From Nitrososphaerales archaeon TH526 (GTDB taxonomy: Archaea > Thermoproteota > Nitrososphaeria > Nitrososphaerales > Nitrososphaeraceae): a stretch of DNA of 8,744 nt. The stretch spans positions 1 to 8,744 of the forward strand of contig JAATVR010000347.1 in the NCBI GenBank assembly GCA_014523665.1, written 5' to 3'. The notes beneath the pieces were generated by a model. That model worked only from the letters and a program-made list of their open reading frames with translations. It ran no database searches and was not told where the DNA came from. The stretch's first letter is position 1. Each line of letters opens with the position of its first letter. This document shows positions 1 to 5,374 of this stretch, piece by piece. The position numbers were made by a program, and so were the translations under genes.

Positions 1-1
1 A

Positions 2-418
2 TGGACCTCGCTTGGTGGTCCTGTAAGAGCTAACACTGATCCTGTAGTCATTGCTAACAGTGATGGCAGGCTGCAGGTCTTTGTTATTGGAACGAATAAC
101 CAAATATACTATAGATCTCAGACTGCAGCAGCAGGCAGCAGCAGCTGGACTAGTTCATGGACATCGCTGGGAGGTGCAATAAGAGCAGATACAAGTCCAG
201 CTGTAGCAAGGAATAATGATGGTAGGGTGCAGGTATTTATGATAGGCACGGATAACGCGTTATACTACAAGACACAGACTGCAGCAGGCAGCTCTACGTG
301 GTCTTCAACATGGACCTCGCTTGGCGGAAGTTTGAGAGATAATAGTGATCCTAAGGTAGTACCTATTGCTGACGGTAGGCTTGATGCCTTTGCAATATCG
401 CTAACTTCAAGCCCCAAT
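2..418 (+). repeat. Tandem 51-52 residue propeller-type repeats
   Basis: The codons for WTSLGG begin at 2, 158 and 311, giving periods of 156 and 153 bases. Between them the same order recurs: R..(N/D)..P.V, a DGR(L/V)(Q/D) strand, a (V/I)IGT(D/N)N..YY strand and QTAA(A)GSS. The underlying DNA is also similar (tggacctcgcttgg at 2 and 311). The array continues leftward out of the window. The last copy degenerates (DGRLDAFAIS) before the Pro-rich junction to the Ig-like domain. Confidence 0.75.
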
Positions 419-1480
419 CAACCACCTATTGCCGACTCAAAGAGTATAACTACTGGAACTAATACGCCAGTAGACATTACCTTGTCAGGGAGTGATTCAA
501 ACAATGATCCCATAACTTTCAGCATTGTTGATCAGCCAGCTAATGGAACCCTAAGTTCAATAACAACTCAAAATACAGTAAGGTACACTCCGACAACCGG
601 ATACAACGGACCAGACAGCTTCACATATGTAGATCGAGACAGCAAAGGAGCAACTAGCATAAATAAGGCAACTGTAAGCATTACGGTGTCTAACACTGAC
701 TCTGGTACAAATGATAAATTTGGAATAAAAAAGATCTATCCTACTAAACCTGGGGGTGAAGAATGGTACATGAATATGCAGGATCCGAATAATGACCCAA
801 GATCAAAACCTCCATCTATATCAAAGAATGCAGATGGTTCATGGAGAATATCCAGCGGACAAGTCAGATACGGAGTATATACCTCATCTGGGTACCATCC
901 GGATCAAGTCGTCAAAGATCATTCTGTTCTGGCAACTAGAGGATATATGCAATCGCCAAATGATTGGAAGAACATAGAGATGACAGGGCAGGTCAAGTAC
1001 AATTCAGGCGGAGACGATGAGTGGACTTGGTACGCAAGAGGAGGGAGACATACAAGTGATGGCTGGCCTGATGGCTGTGAAGGGAGCGCCTACAAGGGTT
1101 CACTAGCATATACGGGTGGACAAGTTCGATGGGCCAAAGAACAATGGCACGTAAGCTATGTTTTCCAGCCATGGAAAAACTCGCCTGCAGATGGCGATGG
1201 AAAATTTGTGGGCTTCAAAACTATCATATATAACATGCAGCTGAATGGGAAAACAGTAGTCAAAATGGAAACATATGTAGATCCAAGCAATGACAACCAG
1301 TGGCAAAAGGTTTATGATTTCATTGATCAAGGCGGGTGGGGCAATGCAGACGGTGAATGTAAAGGGGCCAGCGATCAGATCATTACATGGGGTGGACCCA
1401 CTGCAACATTCAGGTGGGACAACGGCAATAGCATAGACATAAAGAACCTCAGCGTAAGAGAGATTGTACCTCCAACATAG
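2..1480 (+). CDS. Modular extracellular surface protein, 5'-truncated by window edge
   Basis: The frame is open from base 2, so this is the last 492 residues of a longer protein; the ATG at 227 is internal. Window residues 1-130 carry repeats of 51-52 residues, each with WTSLGG, an N/DGRLQVF-type strand and a YY..QTAAGSS turn, resembling DUF346/PLL-lectin-type beta-propeller blades. Residues about 139-230 (from NQPPIADSKS, with YTPTTGYNGPDSFTY) match the cadherin-like/Big_9 Ig fold common in surface adhesins. Residues about 233-492 form a domain with 13 Trp and only two Cys (359 and 453, a possible disulphide), including GYMQSPNDWKNIEMTG, YARGGRHT, DQIITWGG and IKNLSVREI. I recall this type from secreted proteins of soil ammonia-oxidising archaea; a jelly-roll/carbohydrate-binding fold is inference. 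No C-terminal anchor is visible, and any signal peptide is off-window. Stop is TAG. Likely role: cell-surface or exopolymer binding. Coding certain; function moderate. Confidence 0.9.
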   Translation, partial: WTSLGGPVRANTDPVVIANSDGRLQVFVIGTNNQIYYRSQTAAAGSSSWTSSWTSLGGAIRADTSPAVARNNDGRVQVFMIGTDNALYYKTQTAAGSSTWSSTWTSLGGSLRDNSDPKVVPIADGRLDAFAISLTSSPNQPPIADSKSITTGTNTPVDITLSGSDSNNDPITFSIVDQPANGTLSSITTQNTVRYTPTTGYNGPDSFTYVDRDSKGATSINKATVSITVSNTDSGTNDKFGIKKIYPTKPGGEEWYMNMQDPNNDPRSKPPSISKNADGSWRISSGQVRYGVYTSSGYHPDQVVKDHSVLATRGYMQSPNDWKNIEMTGQVKYNSGGDDEWTWYARGGRHTSDGWPDGCEGSAYKGSLAYTGGQVRWAKEQWHVSYVFQPWKNSPADGDGKFVGFKTIIYNMQLNGKTVVKMETYVDPSNDNQWQKVYDFIDQGGWGNADGECKGASDQIITWGGPTATFRWDNGNSIDIKNLSVREIVPPT

Positions 1481-1494
1481 GAAAGCCTCGCGAA

Positions 1495-1518
1495 TCTTTT
1501 CCTTTCATTTCTTTTCAT
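1495..1518 (+). terminator. T-rich terminator after the surface-protein gene
   Basis: Three T-rich runs separated by single C/A interruptions begin 15 bases after the TAG stop. Archaeal transcription typically stops at such T-tracts without a hairpin. Position and composition are the only evidence. Confidence 0.45.
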
Positions 1519-1635
1519 GTCAAACTCAGGCCCTGCTACGAAATTATTCATGTTGTTTGAAACAATTAATCTTGGGACTTTTGATGTAACCAAGCACAGA
1601 TAAAGATCATCAATATAAAAAGAAAGAAAATGACG

Positions 1636-1767
1636 CTATCGGAACCATGTAATGTCTTGTAACTCACGAGATCTTAATGAGATTCCTAACGTTAGGAGCG
1701 TTCTGAGCGATTCCACATCTTCATCAGAATAATTTAACCTCGGCCTTTTAACAGTAGGAATCGACAT
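1636..1767 (-). CDS. Small 43-aa ORF overlapping the upstream stop (TGATG)
   Basis: ATG at 1767 to TAG at 1636 encodes 43 residues. The sequence looks like a real protein: a basic N-terminus (VKRPRLNYS) followed by an amphipathic, probably helical stretch (SDEDVESLRTLLTLGISLRS) and an RELQDITWFR tail. No Cys, membrane segment or known motif is visible, and I do not recognise the family. Its start overlaps the TGA stop of the PsbP-like frame on the same strand as TGATG, an arrangement typical of translational coupling. Because that upstream frame looks degenerate, the overlap may instead mark a junction where unrelated sequence was fused. A 14-bp palindrome (1684-1697) lies inside the coding region. 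Alternatives: a chance ORF, or the 3' remnant of a larger gene. Moderate confidence, based mostly on composition and the overlap. Confidence 0.45.
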   Translation of the reverse strand: MSIPTVKRPRLNYSDEDVESLRTLLTLGISLRSRELQDITWFR

Positions 1768-2261
1768 CAACCATTGCCACCACTAACCTTTCTGCCATCT
1801 ATGCTCATGCATTGACTAGTAGCTGATCCCATATCCGATATTGGTGACATTTCTCCTAATAATGACTGAGTCTGTTGTAGTTTAGCTTTATCAGTTGATT
1901 CGAGCAGCATAGTAGGAATAATATCACTACTAGTAGCTGAAGTAGGGCTAATCAACCGGTCCGTATACTCTGCTTCAGTTCCTGCACGCATATCAAGACT
2001 TATACTTTGATCCCCAGACCATTGCCTCTCAGAGCCGTACCATTCATTTGGGATTACAAAATCCACGATACCATAGGTAGGATTCACATAATGCCCACTT
2101 ACATCAGATTCTAGTTGCTGAGTTGGTAAATTAGATCCGTTACTTACATTAATATTATCTTCGTCTACTATAGGCAATTCATCTGTATCGCTTTGGTTTC
2201 GAAGATTATTTAAAGTCTATAAATAGTCCTTTGCTAGTTGCTGGAATTCGTTTGGGGACAT
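1767..2261 (-). pseudogene. Degenerate PsbP-like extracytoplasmic protein gene
   Basis: The longest intact piece runs from 2177 to a TGA at 1767 (136 codons), but its only start is TTG. The same frame continues upstream through an in-frame TAG (2217-2219) to ATG at 2261: M-SPNEFQQLAKDYL, stop, TLNNLRNQSDTDEL, then the rest. A TAA at 2277 closes the frame further up. The core HYVNPTYGIVDFVIPNEWYG resembles the opening strands of PsbP-like domains, followed by a Ser/Thr-rich region and LLESTDKAKLQQTQSLLGEM. Archaeal relatives I know of are secreted and longer; here no signal peptide precedes the domain and the frame stops soon after SQCMSIDGR, so strands at the C-terminus appear to be missing. 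Best read as a gene broken at the 5' end by TAG and truncated at the 3' end. Less likely: a functional short protein starting at TTG 2177. Confidence 0.5.
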
Positions 2262-2294
2262 TGAAGAAAGATCGGATTACGCATGAACTAGCGT

Positions 2295-2314
2295 GAGGAG
2301 AGGCGCCTCTCCTC
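2295..2314. repeat. Perfect 20-bp palindrome
   Basis: Half-site GAGGAGAGGC is followed immediately by its exact reverse complement. The half-site is GC- and purine-rich against an AT-rich background. It could fold as an 8-bp stem with a GCGC loop, form a cruciform, or serve as a dimeric-regulator operator. It sits about 34 bases upstream of the ATG at 2261 (- strand) and about 140 bases before the TATA-like box at 2452 (+ strand), so either flank could be the target. Confidence 0.7.
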
Positions 2315-2451
2315 CCAGTTGAAAAATGTCTCTTTCATCGGTGGGATGTTCAAGCCACAGATGCTAGCTGCTAATGCAAGTATGAATACGGGTTGCGATC
2401 AAATGTTCTTTCAGCATAATCTTTTTAGACAACAATTTCAAGCTCTGCTCC

Positions 2452-2463
2452 GATATATATAAT
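2452..2463 (+). promoter_or_regulatory. TATA box upstream of the 36-aa membrane ORF
   Basis: The alternating stretch gatatatataat matches an archaeal TATA box. With the usual spacing of about 26 bases, transcription would begin near 2483, leaving about 29 bases of leader before the ATG at 2512. Confidence 0.45.
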
Positions 2464-2511
2464 GATAAACTAAACCGCAGCGAATAAAAAGAAGGCAGCC
2501 AAATATCTGAT

Positions 2512-2622
2512 ATGGTAAGTCAGGCAACCACGAGGGCAATAGCTGCAGTTTTAATACCACTGGCGATGTTTGGCATTCGAGAGCTAATGAAGAGATTCGG
2601 ACCTAGGGCGTCAAAGGGATAG
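2512..2622 (+). CDS. 36-aa single-helix membrane protein, unknown function
   Basis: ATG to TAG encodes 36 residues. After a short polar N-terminus (MVSQATTR) comes one hydrophobic helix (residues about 9-22, AIAAVLIPLAMFGI), then a strongly basic tail (RELMKRFGPRASKG). The positive C-terminal flank predicts a single-pass membrane microprotein with its tail in the cytoplasm. A good TATA box lies 50-60 bases upstream and no competing longer ORF covers the site. I do not recognise the family; such microproteins often modify membrane complexes, but nothing here shows the partner. The ordered hydrophobic/basic pattern argues against a chance ORF, but the length leaves doubt. Confidence 0.5.
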   Translation: MVSQATTRAIAAVLIPLAMFGIRELMKRFGPRASKG

Positions 2623-3108
2623 ATTCTTTAACCCTTCTTTCATTAGTAAAATTTCAGTTCGATCTGAGCAGTGTCGGCATATGATGAACTAGAAAAAAGA
2701 TCGCTTGCTTATTGGTTGCTGTGAAGCCGCGAGATACTAAATCAGGGGAACCGTAATCTATAGGAGGCTTTCACACCCTGATCTACTATCTCATCAAAAT
2801 GAGGCGATAACAGTAGAAATATACACCTTTTCCGATAGCGATAAACTAGGTTGTATTTTTCTTGATGTGCGACAGGAAGAATAACTTAACTGGAACCGAC
2901 GGTATGGAGAGACTTTGATAAAGAAACAAATTGTGATACTAAGCGAGGGGATGACAAACCGAATTTTCAGCAAATAGCAATATGTTAGACTGCTGTTATC
3001 TGACTATCCATATTTACATGAGCCCCTTATTCGGATTTTGCGTCCAGTCACATTCAGCTTGGTCGACGTTCAGTCGCAATTGTGGCATGGACCAAAAATT
3101 GTGGACTG
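2623..3108. other. 486-base stretch without a supported gene
   Basis: Neither strand has an ORF with a normal start longer than about 20 codons. An open stretch without a start codon covers 2741-2883 (+). The main recognisable structure is the inverted-repeat cluster at 2720-2792. Near the right end AATTGTGG occurs twice, 20 bases apart (3078 and 3098), and an A5 run at 3094-3098 would give a short T-tract on the - strand, just after the stop at 3109. Confidence 0.5.
2720..2792 (+). other. Interleaved inverted repeats, pseudoknot-like
   Basis: Arm B at 2731-2747 (gagatactaaatcaggg) is complementary to 2776-2792 (ccctgatctactatctc) at 15 of 17 positions: a 7-bp and a 6-bp perfect block around a small internal loop. 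Arm A at 2720-2728 (tgtgaagcc) pairs with 2766-2775 (ggctttcaca) with one bulged base. The order A-B-A'-B' is that of an H-type pseudoknot in RNA. The same signs hold on either strand. No transcript evidence can be seen, so RNA function is inference. Confidence 0.4.
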
Positions 3109-3492
3109 CTACTTAGAAAATGCTGCTAGATCATTAGCGCATTCATATTGTTCCTCTGTCATGTTGTGCATAGTAACCCCGCACTGAGCCATCCGATCCA
3201 ATATCCCAGATTTCTGAGATTGTTCTACTATGGCACGCATTAGATCTAGAGTAGTATTCGATTTATCGTTATACAAAAATTGGATTCCACCCCTTTCACT
3301 TCCCAATGTTCCATTTATTACGGTACTAGGACCTTCCTCTAAGTCTGTGAGTATGGATCCGTTAGGTCCAGTCGTCGGATTCTTGTCGCTGCTAGCGCTA
3401 ATTTCAATTGTAGAACCCATAACAAGGATCTTGCCGGTTAAAAACAAGAAAAGGATCCCCACTTCTATAGCAGATACAATGATAACCTGCAT
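3109..3492 (-). CDS. Secreted or membrane-anchored protein, unknown function
   Basis: A 127-residue protein starting at ATG 3492 and ending in TAG. Residues 3-25 (VIIVSAIEVGILFLFLTGKILVM) form an N-terminal hydrophobic segment, either an uncleaved anchor or a signal peptide. The remainder is polar, with a Ser/Thr/Gly-rich stretch (about 28-70) and then a helical C-terminal part (about 81-127) with two cysteines, C104 and C118, positioned for a disulphide. Three N-glycosylation sequons (NGT 60, NTT 79, NMT 110) also fit an extracytoplasmic location. A TATA-like box lies about 20-25 bases upstream, consistent with a leaderless transcript. No family recognised; similar small secreted proteins of unknown role are common in soil AOA. 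The ORF on the opposite strand (3230-3547) is its shadow. Confidence 0.75.
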   Translation of the reverse strand: MQVIIVSAIEVGILFLFLTGKILVMGSTIEISASSDKNPTTGPNGSILTDLEEGPSTVINGTLGSERGGIQFLYNDKSNTTLDLMRAIVEQSQKSGILDRMAQCGVTMHNMTEEQYECANDLAAFSK

Positions 3493-3505
3493 TTTTGGCT
3501 CATCC

Positions 3506-3516
3506 CTTTATTTTAC
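3506..3516 (-). promoter_or_regulatory. TATA-like box for the 127-aa secreted protein
   Basis: On the - strand this reads gtaaaataaag, centred about 20 bases before the ATG at 3492. That spacing places transcription start at or next to the start codon (leaderless mRNA). The match to the archaeal TATA consensus is moderate. Confidence 0.35.
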
Positions 3517-3605
3517 AATCGTCGAAGGATTTGATATTCCTTTCTAAATAGTAGTCCGAGTCCTCGCGCTCTCGAATTGGGACAATAATTTAAGTCCAGC
3601 AGATT

Positions 3606-3773
3606 GTGACAGAAATCGAACACAAGGAATACGAAGTAAGGGTTCAACAAGTCATTTCGTTTGCTGCTAGTTATTCAAGAAGGTCAAGGCAACACCACCG
3701 GCTTATTTTAGCTGCAAACGATCAAAAAAAGTGGATTGGCATGGATAGCCATAAGTTAACCCTAATTCAATGA
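3606..3773 (+). CDS. Possible 55-aa ORF with GTG start
   Basis: GTG to TGA encodes 55 residues in a frame opened by a TAA at 3591. The N-terminal half is charged (TEIEHKEYEVRVQQ), the middle basic and His-rich (SYSRRSRQHHR), and the end reads ANDQKKWIGMDSHKL. There is no membrane segment or recognised motif. An AT-rich box (acaataattt, 3583-3592) lies slightly too close for a canonical TATA position. A stem-loop (3798-3832) follows the stop by 25 bases. It may be a small gene, a remnant of a longer one, or chance. Confidence 0.25.
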   Translation: MTEIEHKEYEVRVQQVISFAASYSRRSRQHHRLILAANDQKKWIGMDSHKLTLIQ

Positions 3774-3797
3774 GATTTGATAAATGTGATAATGTGG

Positions 3798-3846
3798 TCA
3801 AATTGGTAGGCCGGAGGTCCCTATCAATTTGATATAGGTATATCAA
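3798..3846. repeat. Two overlapping, mutually exclusive hairpins
   Basis: Hairpin 1: tcaaattggtagg (3798-3810) pairs with cctatcaatttga (3820-3832), 12 Watson-Crick pairs plus one G-T, around a 9-base loop. Hairpin 2: ttgatata (3829-3836) pairs perfectly with tatatcaa (3839-3846) around GG. The first four bases of hairpin 2 are the last four of hairpin 1, so both cannot form fully. The direct repeat TATCAATTT occurs at 3822 and 3841. It lies between the 3' ends of two convergent but doubtful ORFs, so a terminator-like or operator role are both possible. Confidence 0.6.
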
Positions 3847-3893
3847 TTTACGCTAATTTCATGATTTCTATCTCGGTATTAGTTTATAACTTC

Positions 3894-4103
3894 TCATCTG
3901 TTGCCTGTCAGAATTCCTAAATATATATTGCATTTGCCGTGATAAAAAGGATTCCTGCAGTGATTCCCTATTAGTATTCGATTGGGGTCACAACGAAAGA
4001 CAATTGCGCACCGTGTACATTGATGGAAACACACGGACTCCATCGACTGAGGTCGAGTACCAAAATCATAATTTGACTCAAGATCATGAGCCATTGGGAT
4101 CAT
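3894..4103 (-). CDS. Doubtful Cys-rich 69-aa ORF
   Basis: ATG at 4103 to TGA at 3894 encodes 69 residues. The centre holds a Cys/His cluster (CFHQCTRCAIVFRC, then GNHC and HGKC) that could bind zinc, but the spacing does not match a zinc ribbon I know. An AT-rich element (caaataaaag on the - strand, near 4130) is placed roughly as a TATA box. Against it: the opposite strand is also open over this region (about 3888-4137, containing DWGHNERQLRTVYIDGN) and looks equally protein-like, though it has no good start. Only one, or neither, is real. Confidence 0.25.
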   Translation of the reverse strand: MIPMAHDLESNYDFGTRPQSMESVCFHQCTRCAIVFRCDPNRILIGNHCRNPFYHGKCNIYLGILTGNR

Positions 4104-4248
4104 TCTATGATCTGAATCATCAAATAGCTTTTATTTGAAGAATAAGTAAGAGTTTTACATAAAGTTCGCCAATCAGTTTCGTTCGGTACAAATAATCTAC
4201 GAATGTGATGTCATATTCTCAAACATGTATAGAAGGGTGTTGGCTTTG

Positions 4249-4362
4249 TAGATTTATGCTTAATGTTCAAATCCGTAATTGCTGTACGTCCTATGTCCTA
4301 ACATAGGTGACAGCTTCGCTTACACAGATGGAGTACACTTCTGCTGCTGTCGAGAAGTGTGT
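4249..4362 (+). ncRNA. Candidate structured RNA: TATA-like box plus two hairpins
   Basis: Hairpin 1 (4281-4314): outer stem GCTGT/ACAGC (5 bp), a small internal loop, and inner stem CCTATGT/ACATAGG (7 bp) with a CCTA tetraloop. Hairpin 2 (4335-4360): ACACTTCT/AGAAGTGT (8 bp, extendable by two G-T pairs) with a 10-base loop. A TATA-like stretch (agatttatgctt, 4249-4260) is centred about 26 bases before the first stem base, the spacing expected for a transcript starting at the hairpin. No match to a known RNA family is evident. T-rich sequence at 4432-4445 could end it. Speculative. Confidence 0.25.
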
Positions 4363-4627
4363 CCAATATGCAAATACAAATCAAAACAAGATATGAACTA
4401 ATACACGAAAAGGAATGAACTGATAATACAGTGTTTATTATTTGTTCAAGAAATGGTGTATCCACAGAGTACAAACAGAAAGGGATAGTTGGCCTATTAG
4501 ATGTCTGTACGCAGGAAGCAGATCTGGTTGGAAGAGCCACGATCTCCCTTTAAAGTATTTGAGAAGTAACCAATCTACCGACCGGAAATCCATTTTTGGA
4601 GTTGTAAAAAATAAATTAGTCGAGATG

Positions 4628-4651
4628 ATTATCCACTAGAATTAGGATAAT
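4628..4651. repeat. 7-bp hairpin between gene-poor region and VOC gene
   Basis: ATTATCC (4628-4634) pairs with GGATAAT (4645-4651) across a 10-base loop. It lies about 65 bases beyond the VOC stop on the - strand. No T-tract adjoins it, so a terminator role is unproven. Confidence 0.35.
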
Positions 4652-4717
4652 TAAAGACCCTAGCCAGTGCACACATACAAGATTCTCACGATCAACCTCT
4701 TCCTTTTCTGCGCTGTT

Positions 4718-5230
4718 CTAGAGAGATGTTATTATCTGTTCATAACTATGATCGAAAATTTCGATAGTGTTGCCAAATGGGTCTTCGCAGAAAACAATCT
4801 TATATCCCTTATCAGGAACAATCTCCCAAATTTCGGTGCGTTGTTGTCCTCCGGCCTCAGTTATCCTCTCACATAACTCTTCAATATTAGGGTCAGTTAT
4901 GCAAATGTGGATAATCCCTGATTACTAGAAATCAAAATTATCTGAGCGCCTTTCTGCCTTTGGTTCTAGGTACTCTATGATTTCAGAGCCTACTTGATTT
5001 GCGGAACTCAACCATGCCATTCTCATCTTCTTTAATCTCGGACCATGAATGTCTTTGACTGCCTTGCCCTTAAGCGAATCGTCAACAACAAATTCAGTTG
5101 CCTGCTTGACTACTGTGAACCCACACACCTCAGTATACCAATTTACAGCCTCTTTCAGATCAGGAACGCTGATTGCAACAGGATTGATTATTCTTGGATA
5201 AACTCTAGGCAAGGATGCGTTAGTAATCAT
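4718..5230 (-). pseudogene. VOC/glyoxalase-family gene with two in-frame stops
   Basis: One frame of 171 codons runs from ATG 5230 to TAG 4718, interrupted only by adjacent TAG (4925-4927) and TAA (4922-4924) codons at positions 102-103. Both sides are clearly one VOC (vicinal oxygen chelate) protein: N-terminal INPVAISVPDLKEAVNWYTE and GSEIIEYLEPKAERRSDNFDF; C-terminal SGIIHICITDPNIEEL, AGGQQRTEIWEIVPDKGYK and CEDPFGNTIEIFDHSYEQ. Relatives have Trp-Lys or similar between FDF and SG, so TGG>TAG and AAA>TAA would explain the stops. VOC enzymes bind a metal through His/Glu residues and act on small substrates; the exact reaction is unknown. Ligand candidates E84-E86, H108 and E157 are kept, but position 17 is Pro where His is usual. 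The rest of the frame is undamaged, so loss would be recent. It is alone in its transcript, 144 bases from HAD. Confidence 0.85.
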
Positions 5231-5250
5231 TTACTTAGTTTACCTTGTCT

Positions 5251-5263
5251 TTACTTAATACCC
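5251..5263 (-). promoter_or_regulatory. TATA-like box upstream of the VOC gene
   Basis: On the - strand this reads gtattaagtaaag, centred about 27 bases before the ATG at 5230, consistent with a leaderless transcript separate from the HAD gene. The match to consensus is moderate. Confidence 0.35.
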
Positions 5264-5332
5264 TTTCTGTAAATGATTTTGAAGAGTTGAGTATTTGGCA
5301 TCTTGGTAATACATCCGTAGGCGAGGTATGAA

Positions 5333-5348
5333 AGTGAAGGGGTTCACT
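5333..5348. repeat. Short perfect hairpin after the HAD gene
   Basis: AGTGAA and TTCACT flank a GGGG loop (CCCC on the - strand), 27 bases past the HAD stop. No long T-tract follows on the - strand, so it is only a possible terminator or mRNA 3'-end structure. Confidence 0.4.
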
Positions 5349-5374
5349 CTGGTGGTTAGTTCGTTGTTGGGGTA

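Larger units (their letters stand above)
4104..4717. other. 614-base region with hairpins and ORF fragments, no clear gene
   Basis: Several short open stretches on the + strand occur in different frames: a 32-aa Cys-rich one (4208-4306), a 29-aa one starting with GTG at 4307, and a start-less one at 4419-4553 whose translation (KQKGIVGLLDVCTQEADLVG) reads like a conserved protein core. Each is closed by stops, so this could be a decayed gene or chance. Small inverted repeats include 4108-4121 (ATGAT/ATCAT), the hairpin pair at 4281-4362, and 4628-4651. The A-rich run at 4604-4618 gives a T-tract on the - strand about 100 bases past the VOC stop. Confidence 0.4.

Noticed and set aside
227..229. 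ATG as start of the surface protein
   Set aside because: The same frame is open to base 2 and encodes two more copies of the repeat upstream, so the gene is truncated by the window edge.
1375..1593. 72-aa ORF on the - strand
   Set aside because: It overlaps the certain surface-protein gene antisense for about half its length and lacks a promoter; the non-overlapping half alone is too short to support.
1684..1697. 14-bp palindrome TCCTAAC/GTTAGGA as an operator
   Set aside because: It lies inside the 43-aa ORF, away from any promoter; left as a coincidence unless the ORF is disproved.
2217..2219. Pyrrolysine or general TAG readthrough to explain in-frame TAG codons
   Set aside because: TAG is the ordinary terminator here: the surface protein, 43-aa, 36-aa and 127-aa ORFs, the VOC end, HtrA and cupredoxin all end in TAG. 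The VOC interruption also includes TAA, which pyrrolysine cannot explain.
2681..2687. ATGATGA as a C box of a C/D guide RNA
   Set aside because: No CTGA D box occurs within about 60 bases downstream and no C'/D' pair is present.
2741..2883. 47-codon open stretch on the + strand
   Set aside because: It has no start codon, an in-frame TAA just upstream, and the opposite strand is also open; stretches of this length are expected by chance.
4264..4273. gttcaaatcc, resembling a tRNA T-loop
   Set aside because: Flanking bases do not form a T-stem and no acceptor or anticodon arms can be drawn on either side.
4298..4540. 80-aa ORF on the - strand
   Set aside because: Composition is extreme (Cys/Ser/Leu rich), there is no promoter, and it looks like a shadow of + strand fragments.
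5258..5374. Open 39-codon extension of the HAD frame past its TAA
   Set aside because: The HAD protein already has full family length; the extension shows no motif and the open length is unremarkable.
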